DNA of 64,000 nucleotides, from NCBI GenBank assembly GCA_900317125.1, contig ONFR01000006.1, positions 1 through 64,000 on the forward strand, in the 5' to 3' direction. How positions within the stretch are numbered: the first letter of the stretch is position 1; each line of letters opens with the position of its first letter. Under the pieces are notes generated by a model, which made no database searches, was not told the origin of the DNA, and was given only the letters and a program-made list of their open reading frames with translations. The translations under genes were made by a program, and so were the position numbers. Shown here one piece after another: positions 24,207 to 32,398 of the stretch. The stretch is from an uncultured Bacteroidales bacterium (GTDB taxonomy: Bacteria; Bacteroidota; Bacteroidia; Bacteroidales; P3).

Positions 24207-25220
24207 ATGAATAAGATTATTAAACCCATAGCCACCATGTTGGTAGGTCTTGTCCTGACCGTAGGCACTGCCTTTGCGCAGACCGGACGCGGGGTCAATC
24301 CTCCTGCCGGGGCTGTTCCCACCCCTCTGGTGGACGAACTTGCCCAGCAGCCCCTCTGCGCCGAGGCCTTGGCTCCCATGGATTTCACCTCCAACGAGGC
24401 TTGCTATATCCCCGAAAAGAAAGCCTTCGTGCTTATCGACAGCATCGACTGTGCTGTCGACCTGCTGGTGCGTCAGGCTGACGGTCTCCAGCGTGTGGGT
24501 CGTTTTACCACCGACACCTATCGCGGCCGCCACGACCTGGTCAACATCCTCCGTCCCAAGTCGGTCTCCGTCTTGGGCGACAAAATCCTCGTCCTTGCCA
24601 GTTCCAAGAAGGACACCTCCTACCTTGCCGTTGTGAGCATGGACCCCGTTAAATGCAACGACGAGCAGGGCTTCGACAGCCTCAAGGCCGTCTCCCTCAT
24701 CGGGTTCAGCAGCAATGCTTACGCTTTCCACGTCGACCCCGCCAACAACGAGATTATCGCTGTGGGCAAGAACCCCGTGGGCTACGACATCAACTTTGTC
24801 TCCTTTGCCAATGGCGTTGAGAACATCACCTCTTCCGGTGCCTTCCACTACCATGTGCCCAAACAGTCCGAGCGCATCCAGGCCTCCGACCCCTATGGCG
24901 CAGGCTTGGCCGTTGTCGCCGTCTCGGTGGTTTTCTTTGCCCTGGTCTGCATCATGTTCATGATGGGCGGCTACGGTAAACTCATCCAGCGTTTCCAGAA
25001 CCGCAAGCAAGCTTCCGGCAAAGCCACTGCCACCTCCGGCACCGGCAACGCCCCCGAAGGCGAAGTGTATGCCGCCATCGCTGCAGCCATCTATGCCTAC
25101 AGCCAGGATCTCCACGATGTCGAGGACACCGTCATCACCATCCAGAAGGCCGAGCGTGCATGGACTCCGTGGAATGCAAAGTTCTACAACATGAACAGGT
25201 ATTTCTCTGTGCGTAAATAA
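24207..25220 (+). CDS. oadG: OadG-like decarboxylase gamma/delta subunit with large N-terminal extension
   Basis: A 337-residue protein. It has a signal peptide (AFAQ cleavage near residue 25), about 200 residues of beta-rich periplasmic domain (repeated hydrophobic strand patterns such as VSVLGDKILVLASSKKDTSYLAVVS), a transmembrane helix near residues 232-254 (GLAVVAVSVVFFALVCIMFMMG), and a cytoplasmic tail that ends like OadG proteins (EVYAAIAAAIYAYSQD... WNAKFYNMNRYFSVRK). OadG holds the membrane and carboxyltransferase subunits together in Na+-pump decarboxylases and is normally about 80-100 residues. Long forms exist in Bacteroidales; the function of the outer domain is not known to me. 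Confidence 0.85.
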   Translation: MNKIIKPIATMLVGLVLTVGTAFAQTGRGVNPPAGAVPTPLVDELAQQPLCAEALAPMDFTSNEACYIPEKKAFVLIDSIDCAVDLLVRQADGLQRVGRFTTDTYRGRHDLVNILRPKSVSVLGDKILVLASSKKDTSYLAVVSMDPVKCNDEQGFDSLKAVSLIGFSSNAYAFHVDPANNEIIAVGKNPVGYDINFVSFANGVENITSSGAFHYHVPKQSERIQASDPYGAGLAVVAVSVVFFALVCIMFMMGGYGKLIQRFQNRKQASGKATATSGTGNAPEGEVYAAIAAAIYAYSQDLHDVEDTVITIQKAERAWTPWNAKFYNMNRYFSVRK

Positions 25221-25262
25221 TCCACAGGCCAGAATAACAACAATGCTTAATTAAAAACAAAC

Positions 25263-25718
25263 ATGAAGAATTATAAACTCAAAATAAACGGCAACAACTA
25301 CAACGTTGATATCAACGAGGTGGAAGGCCAGGAAATCAAACTTGAAGTGAACGGTACGGCTTACACCGTCACCGTGGACCAGGAGCTGCGCGCCCATCAA
25401 ACCCGCACCACCACCGTCATCAGCGACCGTGCCGCACCCCGCGTCTCGGCAGCCCATGGCGATGTGCAGCGTGCTTCCGCTCCCAAACCCGGCTCCGCAG
25501 CCGGCGGCACCAAGGTCACCACACCGCTCCCCGGCACCATCCTCGACGTCTTTGTCAATGTCGGCGACCAGGTGAAGAGCGGTCAGACCGTCGTCCTCCT
25601 CGAAGCCATGAAAATGGAGAACAACATCGAGGCCGACACCGAGGGTACCGTCACCTCCATCAACGTCCGCAAGGGCGACAGTGTGCTCGAAGGCGACACT
25701 CTGATTGTCATTAGTTAA
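25263..25718 (+). CDS. mmdC: Biotin carboxyl carrier subunit of methylmalonyl-CoA decarboxylase
   Basis: A 151-residue protein. The C-terminal biotinyl domain (about residues 83-151) has the attachment site EAMKMEN with the biotinylated Lys at residue 117. Residues 1-45 form a small beta domain seen in Bacteroidota carriers, and a Pro/Ala-rich flexible linker joins the two. It shuttles the carboxyl group from MmdA to the membrane subunit. Encoded 42 bp after the oadG-like gene. Confidence 0.95.
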   Translation: MKNYKLKINGNNYNVDINEVEGQEIKLEVNGTAYTVTVDQELRAHQTRTTTVISDRAAPRVSAAHGDVQRASAPKPGSAAGGTKVTTPLPGTILDVFVNVGDQVKSGQTVVLLEAMKMENNIEADTEGTVTSINVRKGDSVLEGDTLIVIS

Positions 25719-25783
25719 TTAAAGTCAGAACCTTTCAGGGTCTTGCCTAGCGCAGGCCTCTGTTTAAAATTATATTATAGACA

Positions 25784-26956
25784 ATGTTTAGTTTATTAGC
25801 ATCAGGTGGTTTCATGGACTTCTTGTCGACCCAGATGGTACAGTTCCTTATGTACACTGGTTTCGCCAACGTCACATGGGGCCATATTATCATGATTCTT
25901 ATCGGATTGGTTTTCATCTTCCTTGGAATCCGATTCGAATTTGAGCCGTTGCTTCTCGTCCCCATCGGATTTGGTATGTTGGTGGGCAACATCCCCTTCT
26001 ATCCCGGATTGAAGATAGGCATATACGAGTCGGGCTCAGTGTTGCATATCCTTTATCACGGTGTGCAGAACGGTTGGTACCCGCCACTGATATTCTTGGG
26101 CATCGGTGCCATGACCGACTTCTCCGCCCTGCTCTCCAACCCCAAACTCTTCCTTATCGGTGCCGCCGCACAAACGGGCATCTTTGCCGCCTACGCCGGC
26201 GCCTTGGCCTTGGGCTTCGCTCCCAACGAGGCTGGTGCCATCGGCATCATCGGTGGTGCTGACGGCCCCACCGCCATCTTCCTTTCGTCACAGCTAGCTC
26301 CCGACCTGATGGGTGCCATCGCCGTGTCGGCCTACTCCTACATGGCTCTCGTGCCCGTCATCCAGCCGCCCATCATGCGACTCATGACCACCCCCAAGGA
26401 GCGTACCATCCGTATGAAACCTCCGCGCCAGGTCTCCAAGCTCGAGAAGATTTCCTTCCCCATCGTTGGCTTCCTCTTCTGCGCATTCATCGTGCCGAGC
26501 GGTCTGCCCCTGTTGGGTATGCTCTTCTTCGGTAACCTGTTGAAGGAATGTGGTGTCACCAAGCGTCTCAGCGAGGTGGCCAGCAACGCCATCGTCAACA
26601 TCTGCACCCTCCTTATCGGTATCACCGTCGGTGCCTCCACCCAGGCCACCTCGTTCCTCACCGGCCGTTCGGTGCTCATCTTCTGCCTTGGCGCCTTCTC
26701 CTTTGTCATCGCCACCTTCTGCGGTGTCCTCTTCGTGAAGATTTTCAACCTCTTCCTCAAGGAAGGCAACAAAATCAACCCGCTTATCGGTAACTCCGGT
26801 GTCAGTGCCGTTCCCGATGCCGCCCGTGTGTCGAACAACGTAGGTCTCGAGTACGACCGCACCAACTACCTCCTCCAGCACGCCATGGGTCCCAATGTGG
26901 CCGGTGTGGTAGGCTCTGCTGTTGCCGCAGGTATCCTGCTGGCCTTCCTCCACTAA
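25784..26956 (+). CDS. oadB: Na+-transporting decarboxylase beta subunit
   Basis: A 390-residue integral membrane protein with about 9-10 hydrophobic helices. It shows the family core GAIGIIGGADGPTAIFLSSQLAPDLMGAI, where the conserved Asp takes part in Na+ and carboxybiotin chemistry, and a second conserved stretch near GNSGVSAVPDAARVSNNVG. It decarboxylates carboxybiotin on MmdC and exports Na+, saving energy during propionate formation. Last gene of the operon, followed by a terminator at 26984. Confidence 0.96.
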   Translation: MFSLLASGGFMDFLSTQMVQFLMYTGFANVTWGHIIMILIGLVFIFLGIRFEFEPLLLVPIGFGMLVGNIPFYPGLKIGIYESGSVLHILYHGVQNGWYPPLIFLGIGAMTDFSALLSNPKLFLIGAAAQTGIFAAYAGALALGFAPNEAGAIGIIGGADGPTAIFLSSQLAPDLMGAIAVSAYSYMALVPVIQPPIMRLMTTPKERTIRMKPPRQVSKLEKISFPIVGFLFCAFIVPSGLPLLGMLFFGNLLKECGVTKRLSEVASNAIVNICTLLIGITVGASTQATSFLTGRSVLIFCLGAFSFVIATFCGVLFVKIFNLFLKEGNKINPLIGNSGVSAVPDAARVSNNVGLEYDRTNYLLQHAMGPNVAGVVGSAVAAGILLAFLH

Positions 26957-26983
26957 GCGAAAGCGTTTTATTGTTCATATTTG

Positions 26984-27013
26984 GCGGCCCCCTTCTTGGG
27001 GGTCGCTTTCTCT
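26984..27013 (+). terminator. Terminator of the decarboxylase operon
   Basis: GCGGCCCCC (26984-26992), loop TTCTT, GGGGGTCGC (26998-27006) with one G-T pair, then TTTCTCT. Good intrinsic terminator. Confidence 0.85.
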
Positions 27014-27247
27014 ATCCCGAATCGTCCAATAATGTCGAACCTGTTCGAATTCTCCGTGTTTGCCTTTTGGCCGGTTTGGAATAAATAAATTGAAGAAAGA
27101 AAACAGTCGTTCTAATAATCGGTTGGAGGTCAATAATGTATTCAGGACACGTCCGCCGTCGTAGTCCATTGCAGTATGCCTATTGTCTTGAAGCATCCAG
27201 GGCCGCGCATCGTCACAAGGCCTAGTTACTTATGCCGCGCATACCAA

Positions 27248-27283
27248 AAACTCCTTGCCACCCGTTAAGATGGCAAGGAGTTT
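27248..27283 (-). terminator. Terminator, minus strand
   Basis: AAACTCCTTGCCA (27248-27260) and TGGCAAGGAGTTT (27271-27283) form a perfect 13-bp stem. On the minus strand it is followed by TTGGTAT after the A/T-rich stem end. It lies just downstream of the minus-strand remnant at 27304-27396. Confidence 0.75.
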
Positions 27284-27303
27284 CTTGCTGTTAAGGTGTG
27301 ATA

Positions 27304-27396
27304 TTATTTGCTTGTAGAAGAATTGATCTCTTTGACCAGTCTAATCAAAGCAGAGGAGCCGTCGTAGTTTCCAGTGTTGCTTCCGGCATATAGGGT
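27304..27396 (-). pseudogene. 3' remnant of a minus-strand lipoprotein-type gene
   Basis: From 27396 leftwards, TLYAGSNTGNYDGSSALIRL then VKEINSSTSK and a TAA stop at 27306-27304; the frame is closed upstream by TGA. The ending resembles the final strand of the FSPGNLQY-type Bacteroidota lipoproteins (the gene at 55786 ends SGMAVRLVRNVR). Its own terminator is still present downstream, so it is probably the left-over end of a deleted gene. Confidence 0.45.
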
Positions 27397-27425
27397 TCAA
27401 GTTCCCCATGATGCAAGTTCTGTCC

Positions 27426-27441
27426 TAATGACCGATTTGGG
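27426..27441. repeat. Dispersed intergenic repeat TAATGACCGATTTGGG
   Basis: One of at least five related copies in the window; the others are at 34363-34380, 34574-34588, 55125-55146 and 55451-55476, all between genes. Confidence 0.6.
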
Positions 27442-27489
27442 ATAAACGTTATTATTGACGGGTGGCATACCTCCGCCCTGCCCACCCCT

Positions 27490-27530
27490 AAAAAAGCAGC
27501 CGGCCTCTCAAAGAACACCTTGAGAGGCCG
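27490..27530 (-). terminator. Terminator of the BspA-like gene
   Basis: CGGCCTCTCA (27501-27510) and TGAGAGGCCG (27521-27530) form a perfect stem; on the minus strand it is followed by GCTGCTTTTTTAGG. Confidence 0.88.
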
Positions 27531-27571
27531 ACAGAAGCGGATTATTCGAAAGTTGGAGTAGCAGTTATTTG

Positions 27572-29371
27572 CTACTTATTGTTGGGGTCGGGTGCGGGCC
27601 CTCTGTATATCACTGTTAGGTTAAAACCTGTAGTAGGATCAGGATTACTACCATTAGCCTGTCCCTTTATAGTATTCCAAACACCATCACTACAGGTGAT
27701 ATAGCAGGGATCCCTGGAAGGATTATATTGATTTATAGGGAGGTTGTAATAATCGACACGGTGGCACATACTATCTATAATAGTATTAGAGGAAATAACA
27801 AACCCGCTCGTACTCGTATTAATGCGTGTCAGTTTTTCGCAACCAGAAAATAAATAGCTCATATCGGTTACTCGTTCGGTGGTGAATGAACTTAAATCAA
27901 TAGTCGCTAGAACACCGCATCTTCTAAACATATAAGACATGTTTTCCAAGTTATGAGTATTGAAATTAGCGAGGGCAAGACTAAGATCACTACCTTCAAT
28001 ATGACATCCTTCAAACATGTGTGCCATATTCGTCACATTAGTAGTATTGCAGTGTTCGAGACCCGCAAAGGTTGCTAAGTTCGTACATCCCGCAAACATG
28101 TATGACATATCAGTCACATCTTCGGTTTGAAGGCCACCTTCACCTTCTGTGGGGTCATTATCCCAATGAACAGACCGGAGAGTAGTAAGGCCTTCGTACA
28201 TGTGGCTACAGTCGGAATTGGCATAAATAATCGGAGCATAAGAGTTAATTTGCACGGTGTTTCCCGAAACATAGGCATATATTTTATAGGGTGAAGTAAC
28301 ATCCTGTACTTCTACCCAATCATTAGGAATTGTAGCTGGAATGCCACCTGTTACTCGATTGAAGACGATGTCTTGGATTTCGCCTGAGGTTCCGACAAGT
28401 GGATCAATTAGGGCATGCATATCTGCTTTAAACTGCGGGCCGGGTTCAAGGTATGCATAAGAAGGTTCGAGGAGATTAGTACTTTTGATTTCTAAGTTGA
28501 TGGGTATAATCTTATTACGCACCAGATGTACTGTCGGCTCAGTTGAATTCGGATTACCGATCACATGAGAGGAGTAACCAAGAATGCTACCATTATTATT
28601 AGGATCATACACCTCCACCTCGAGGATGAGATAGGTGGCGTCGAATGGTGGCACGACAATGTCAAAAGACTGGTCAGAGTTATAATCTAAGTGAGCCATG
28701 CTCGCATATCCAGGAGCGTAAAATGATAAAACGTTGTTGTGTTCGTTGTCAAGCTCATCCATAGTTACAGTAGGGACACCAGTTTCGGAAAGGGTAACAT
28801 CGGCTTTTCCAGCAAGGTATGCTCCATATGCATTTAAGGTGATTCTCCTCACTTCTAAAGCAGTATTGTCAGGCAACAAATTCTTTACGTTCACCCGAAG
28901 GATGGAACAAAGGTTTTTGAAAAAGAGTGTGGTGGTACCCGTTGAGGTAGGCGTTGCGACGGCTCCCATAGGCATCTCTAACCGTTGGTGGTCTCCGTCC
29001 AAAATATACTTCTGTTCGGATGGGAACTTGATAGTTGCTTTAGTTTCAGCGGCATTGGGTGTACCCATTGTATGGACTGCTGAGGCTGGGAAGATGGCGC
29101 AGTAAACAGAGCTGGCAGGCACATTTGAGATTGTTGCAAAGGTGGTATTTTGAATATTGAGGCTATAAGAATTGGGGGTGATACCTGGCCCCGCGATATA
29201 CACTCTGTCAGCACCATCCCAATAAGGTAAGTGATCATGATCATCACCAAAAAACGCTTTGGTTTCCTGGTCGATAACGGCTTTAAGAGTGACGACATCC
29301 TGATCTTTCTGGCAGCCGGTCATCACTGCAATACCTGCCAAAAGTGCAAAAAATAGAAATAGCTTTTTCAT
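27572..29371 (-). CDS. BspA-like leucine-rich surface lipoprotein with fimbrillin-like N-terminus
   Basis: A 599-residue lipoprotein. The ATG at 29371 opens the signal peptide (lipobox VMTGC near residue 20); longer frames upstream have no signal. Residues about 25-310 are beta-rich and resemble the Mfa-like/fimbrillin fold of Bacteroidales surface lipoproteins (LPYWDGADRVYI, and VYCAIFPASAV). Residues about 370-540 carry four to five DUF285/BspA-type repeats with the core VTDMSYMFAGCTNL, NVTNMAHMFEGC, NLENMSYMFRRC, RVTDMSYLFSGC. BspA-like proteins act in adhesion to host or other bacteria. A small protein gene lies 34 bp upstream and a terminator at 27490-27530 closes the unit. AT-richer than the average of the window. 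Confidence 0.85.
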   Translation of the reverse strand: MKKLFLFFALLAGIAVMTGCQKDQDVVTLKAVIDQETKAFFGDDHDHLPYWDGADRVYIAGPGITPNSYSLNIQNTTFATISNVPASSVYCAIFPASAVHTMGTPNAAETKATIKFPSEQKYILDGDHQRLEMPMGAVATPTSTGTTTLFFKNLCSILRVNVKNLLPDNTALEVRRITLNAYGAYLAGKADVTLSETGVPTVTMDELDNEHNNVLSFYAPGYASMAHLDYNSDQSFDIVVPPFDATYLILEVEVYDPNNNGSILGYSSHVIGNPNSTEPTVHLVRNKIIPINLEIKSTNLLEPSYAYLEPGPQFKADMHALIDPLVGTSGEIQDIVFNRVTGGIPATIPNDWVEVQDVTSPYKIYAYVSGNTVQINSYAPIIYANSDCSHMYEGLTTLRSVHWDNDPTEGEGGLQTEDVTDMSYMFAGCTNLATFAGLEHCNTTNVTNMAHMFEGCHIEGSDLSLALANFNTHNLENMSYMFRRCGVLATIDLSSFTTERVTDMSYLFSGCEKLTRINTSTSGFVISSNTIIDSMCHRVDYYNLPINQYNPSRDPCYITCSDGVWNTIKGQANGSNPDPTTGFNLTVIYRGPAPDPNNK

Positions 29372-29405
29372 TATTATAAGTCTTTTAATTCTTTTGCTGT
29401 GATTC

Positions 29406-29678
29406 TTAATTGCCAAAGACATGACCCTCGTTATAAGGGTTAAAATCGGTGGCAGCCCAACTTCCGTCGGATTGTTGATCATATCTATCATAGGTTTCTA
29501 TTCCATCTAGACTTCTCCTCTGGTCTCCGACAAAGGTAGACGGCTCAAATCCCGCCTCCACCTGGAAGGCGACTACATGAATGGCCGGTGATGCATAACT
29601 TCTTTTTGCCGACAGACCATCGGAAGTGGATTCAGACAGTCCTAACGTACGATTGTTTTTTGTTTTTGTAATTGTCAT
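29406..29678 (-). CDS. Small conserved-type Bacteroidales protein upstream of a surface lipoprotein
   Basis: A 90-residue protein without a typical signal peptide. It has the pattern K-SYASPAIHVVAFQVEAGFEPS, a motif I have seen in short hypothetical proteins placed ahead of fimbrillin-like lipoproteins in Bacteroidales (SY--P-I-VV-F-VE-GF--S), followed by an acidic, aromatic tail with WAATDFNPYNEGHVFGN. Function unknown. Translated 34 bp ahead of the BspA-like gene and probably co-transcribed. Confidence 0.7.
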   Translation of the reverse strand: MTITKTKNNRTLGLSESTSDGLSAKRSYASPAIHVVAFQVEAGFEPSTFVGDQRRSLDGIETYDRYDQQSDGSWAATDFNPYNEGHVFGN

Positions 29679-30451
29679 TTTTAAATGATGAAATTAATTA
29701 GTTTGACATTTATGTTTTATCTATATGATATTGCAGTTTAAGTTTTCAGTTTGTTAATAGCAGTTCAGGGAGGTATATGTACCGTTATTATTTAATAGTG
29801 TACTTTTTTTAAAATGCAAAAATACATTTTTTTTGGCTGTTTCTGCCATGCCCTTTTTGGACATACGTTGATTTGGTTAATGGATGGATACTTATTCTTG
29901 GTTGGTTTCTGGTACGGAAGTAAGTTGGTACTTTCTTCATATTTTGAATATTTGTCAGGTGATTTGTTGATTCGTATCCTTGTTAATGAAAGATGCCTAT
30001 CTCTCTGTTATGTGTAAAAATAATAACGAAATTTTGTGCGTCCGAGTCGTTGTAAAATGAAAAAAAGGTCTCTTTCACGGCATGTGTTTCATTTTTTTGC
30101 TTCTTGTTTCATTAATCTGACTTGAATAAAAATCCCAGTTACAAGTGCAATACTGAGTAGAAAAAAGATTACCAAAATTTGGTACTCTTAGTAAAATGAC
30201 TACTTCTGTGTTGTCAAATGAAAAGATATAATCACTTTACCAAAGAGCAAAGAGACACAATTTTCTTTCCATTTTCTCGTTAATAAGACCAAACGTTTAT
30301 GCGTTATACCCATTAGAGCTATGTCAAACAAAAGTATGAAGTATAGACTATTGCGATATGTGAACATGTCCGACGACTTGACTGGGGTGGTATATGCGTA
30401 TCAGTACGTAATCCAGAATGTTGTCGTCCAATAAACCACAATAACATCCTT
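29679..30451. other. AT-rich intergenic region between divergent genes
   Basis: About 770 bp without a convincing gene. CAAAAATA at 29817-29824 is a possible minus-strand -7 box (TATTTTTG) for the small protein and BspA-like gene. Long A/T runs (for example around 29808-29830 and 30060-30100) could be curved DNA. A 67-codon open frame at 29814-30017 was judged chance. Confidence 0.5.
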
Positions 30452-32398
30452 ATGCATCACAGATATTTACTCATAACGTTGCTCCTGATGCTGCCCTTCT
30501 GGGCAAAAGGGCAGAACTATCAGCCCTGTAGTACATCAATTGTTGTGGCCGATACCGTGGTGCTGGAAGACTCGGTGCGTTTTCATCTGCTCCCTTTCGA
30601 CGATGTGGACAGTGTGCTATGGGCTCCTGATTCCCTCTTCGCCAATCCCCGTGCCGTCGAGCAATGGATTACCCTGCCCTTTGATTCTTCGGTCCAAGTA
30701 TATCTCACTGCCTATTTCCAGTCGGCCAACCTGTTCCGATGGCGTAAGCCAGGCTATGTGCGTTTCTGTACAGGCTATAATTATATCGAATCGCCGGCCG
30801 ATGGCGACCTTTGCCAGCCACGCAGCATCAGCATGGCTTCCGACCCTTCGGTGCTCTGTCCCGACTTGCCGTCCAACAATTACGGAAACAATATCATTAT
30901 CAGTACTGATACGCTCCGTGTCTATGGCGACTCGTTGCCTGCTTTCTACAATTTCGACTCCGCACAGGGCTCAATCTTGCCATTTATTACCGACCATTTG
31001 CGGCGAATTCCCAACGATAGTGCCTATGTACCTTTCTATGTGGATACTGTCGATATGTGGGATCCCTCCCGCAGCCACACCCATATTCTCAACATGAATC
31101 ACTTCCGCCTCGTCTATGGCAACGAACCTCAGGCAGCGTTGCCCACCATTTTCTTCACAGTGCATATTGACGACACTGCGCATCATTTCTTCCGCGAGGG
31201 CTGTAATATTCCTTTGTGCGACACCACCCTCTTCTATTATGGCTCAATCGAATTTCCCCGTCCAGGAATTCCTCCGTCCCAGAGCCTCGACGCAGCCTAC
31301 TATTTCAACATGGTGCCCCGACCCCACGGCAGGGCTATTTTCCGTTTCTACGAAACACCCACCAACTATTACAATACGCTCTCTTCCATCCAGATCAACC
31401 GCATCGAAATGCAGGGCTTCTGCCATCCTACCGACAGCCTTATGCTCATCGCTCCGCATCCGGGCTGCCTGGTGCGCGACACTCTGTATTGTGCCGTCTG
31501 CCCCAGCCAATTACCATACACTTGGTTCGGCCACACTTTCGACTCGGATGCTTTCGATTCCATTACTGTTACCACCTCTCTCTGCGACTCGGTCCACTAT
31601 CTCAGTCTTTCAGTACACTTCGACGATACTCTTGCTCTCTACGATACCGTGGTGCAGAATGCCTTGCCGTGGACCGCCTACGGCCACACTTTCGACAGCA
31701 CCGGTCGCTACGAGCTGCTCCTTTCCGGCACATGGCCAGACTGTGACACACTGCTTTACTATAACCTCACCGTCATCGACAATGTCTTCGACACGACACT
31801 CACCTATATCTGTCCGGGTCAGTTGCCCTATACGCTCCACGGCGTGACGGTCAACACCGACACCGTTTTCAACATCACCCTGCAGGGCAGCCAAGGGCAG
31901 GACAGCACCGTCACCTATTTCGTCTACGTCAAGGCCGACAGCGACACCGCCATATTCGATACCATTGTCGAAAACCAGCTCCCTTGGGCGTTCCTCGACA
32001 GCCTCTTCACCGACACCGTCAGCAACATGCCCTTCCACTTCGTCAACGAGGCAGGCTGCGACAGCATCGTTTACTACAACCTCCATATCTTCTGGAACGG
32101 TGACCATTGCGACAGCTCTCTCACTTTCCCCAATGTGGTCACTTCCAACGGCGACGGCCTCAACGACCGCTTTGTCATCGGCGGACTGGTGGAGAACCAG
32201 TGCTATCCCGACAACATGCTCGTCATCGCCGACCGCACAGGCCGCATTGTCTTCCAAGCCGAGAACATCTGCCGCGACGACCAGTTCTGGGACCCTGCCG
32301 CCTCGCGCATCCCCGCCGGCACCTACTTCTACCGCTTCGTAGGCCGCGGCGTCAATCATGCAACCCAACATCAAGGATGTATAGAAATACTGAAATGA
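30452..32398 (+). CDS. Type IX secreted surface protein (type B C-terminal domain)
   Basis: A 648-residue exported protein with signal peptide (MHHRYLLITLLLMLPFWAKGQ). Much of it is Asp/Ser/Thr-rich beta structure with repeated segments of a PYTWFGHTFDS or PWTAYGHTFDS type followed by LCDSVHYLSL or DCDTLLYYNL (about residues 350-560), an imperfect repeat of roughly 55-60 residues. The last 90 residues are a gliding-motility-associated type B sorting domain: FPNVVTSNGDGLNDRFVIGG, then MLVIADRTGRIVF, and IPAGTYFYRFVGRG. This targets it through the type IX system to the cell surface or outside. Its stop overlaps the start of the Card1-type gene by 4 bp. Confidence 0.88.
   Translation: MHHRYLLITLLLMLPFWAKGQNYQPCSTSIVVADTVVLEDSVRFHLLPFDDVDSVLWAPDSLFANPRAVEQWITLPFDSSVQVYLTAYFQSANLFRWRKPGYVRFCTGYNYIESPADGDLCQPRSISMASDPSVLCPDLPSNNYGNNIIISTDTLRVYGDSLPAFYNFDSAQGSILPFITDHLRRIPNDSAYVPFYVDTVDMWDPSRSHTHILNMNHFRLVYGNEPQAALPTIFFTVHIDDTAHHFFREGCNIPLCDTTLFYYGSIEFPRPGIPPSQSLDAAYYFNMVPRPHGRAIFRFYETPTNYYNTLSSIQINRIEMQGFCHPTDSLMLIAPHPGCLVRDTLYCAVCPSQLPYTWFGHTFDSDAFDSITVTTSLCDSVHYLSLSVHFDDTLALYDTVVQNALPWTAYGHTFDSTGRYELLLSGTWPDCDTLLYYNLTVIDNVFDTTLTYICPGQLPYTLHGVTVNTDTVFNITLQGSQGQDSTVTYFVYVKADSDTAIFDTIVENQLPWAFLDSLFTDTVSNMPFHFVNEAGCDSIVYYNLHIFWNGDHCDSSLTFPNVVTSNGDGLNDRFVIGGLVENQCYPDNMLVIADRTGRIVFQAENICRDDQFWDPAASRIPAGTYFYRFVGRGVNHATQHQGCIEILK

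Larger units (their letters stand above)
27014..27571. other. Intergenic region with gene remnant, dispersed repeat and two terminators
   Basis: No complete gene. It holds the minus-strand terminators at 27248-27283 and 27490-27530, the coding remnant at 27304-27396 and a dispersed repeat at 27426-27441, each listed separately. Confidence 0.6.

Noticed and set aside
29814-30017. 67-codon frame in the AT-rich spacer
   Set aside because: Aromatic-rich low-complexity translation, no start context, no partner gene.
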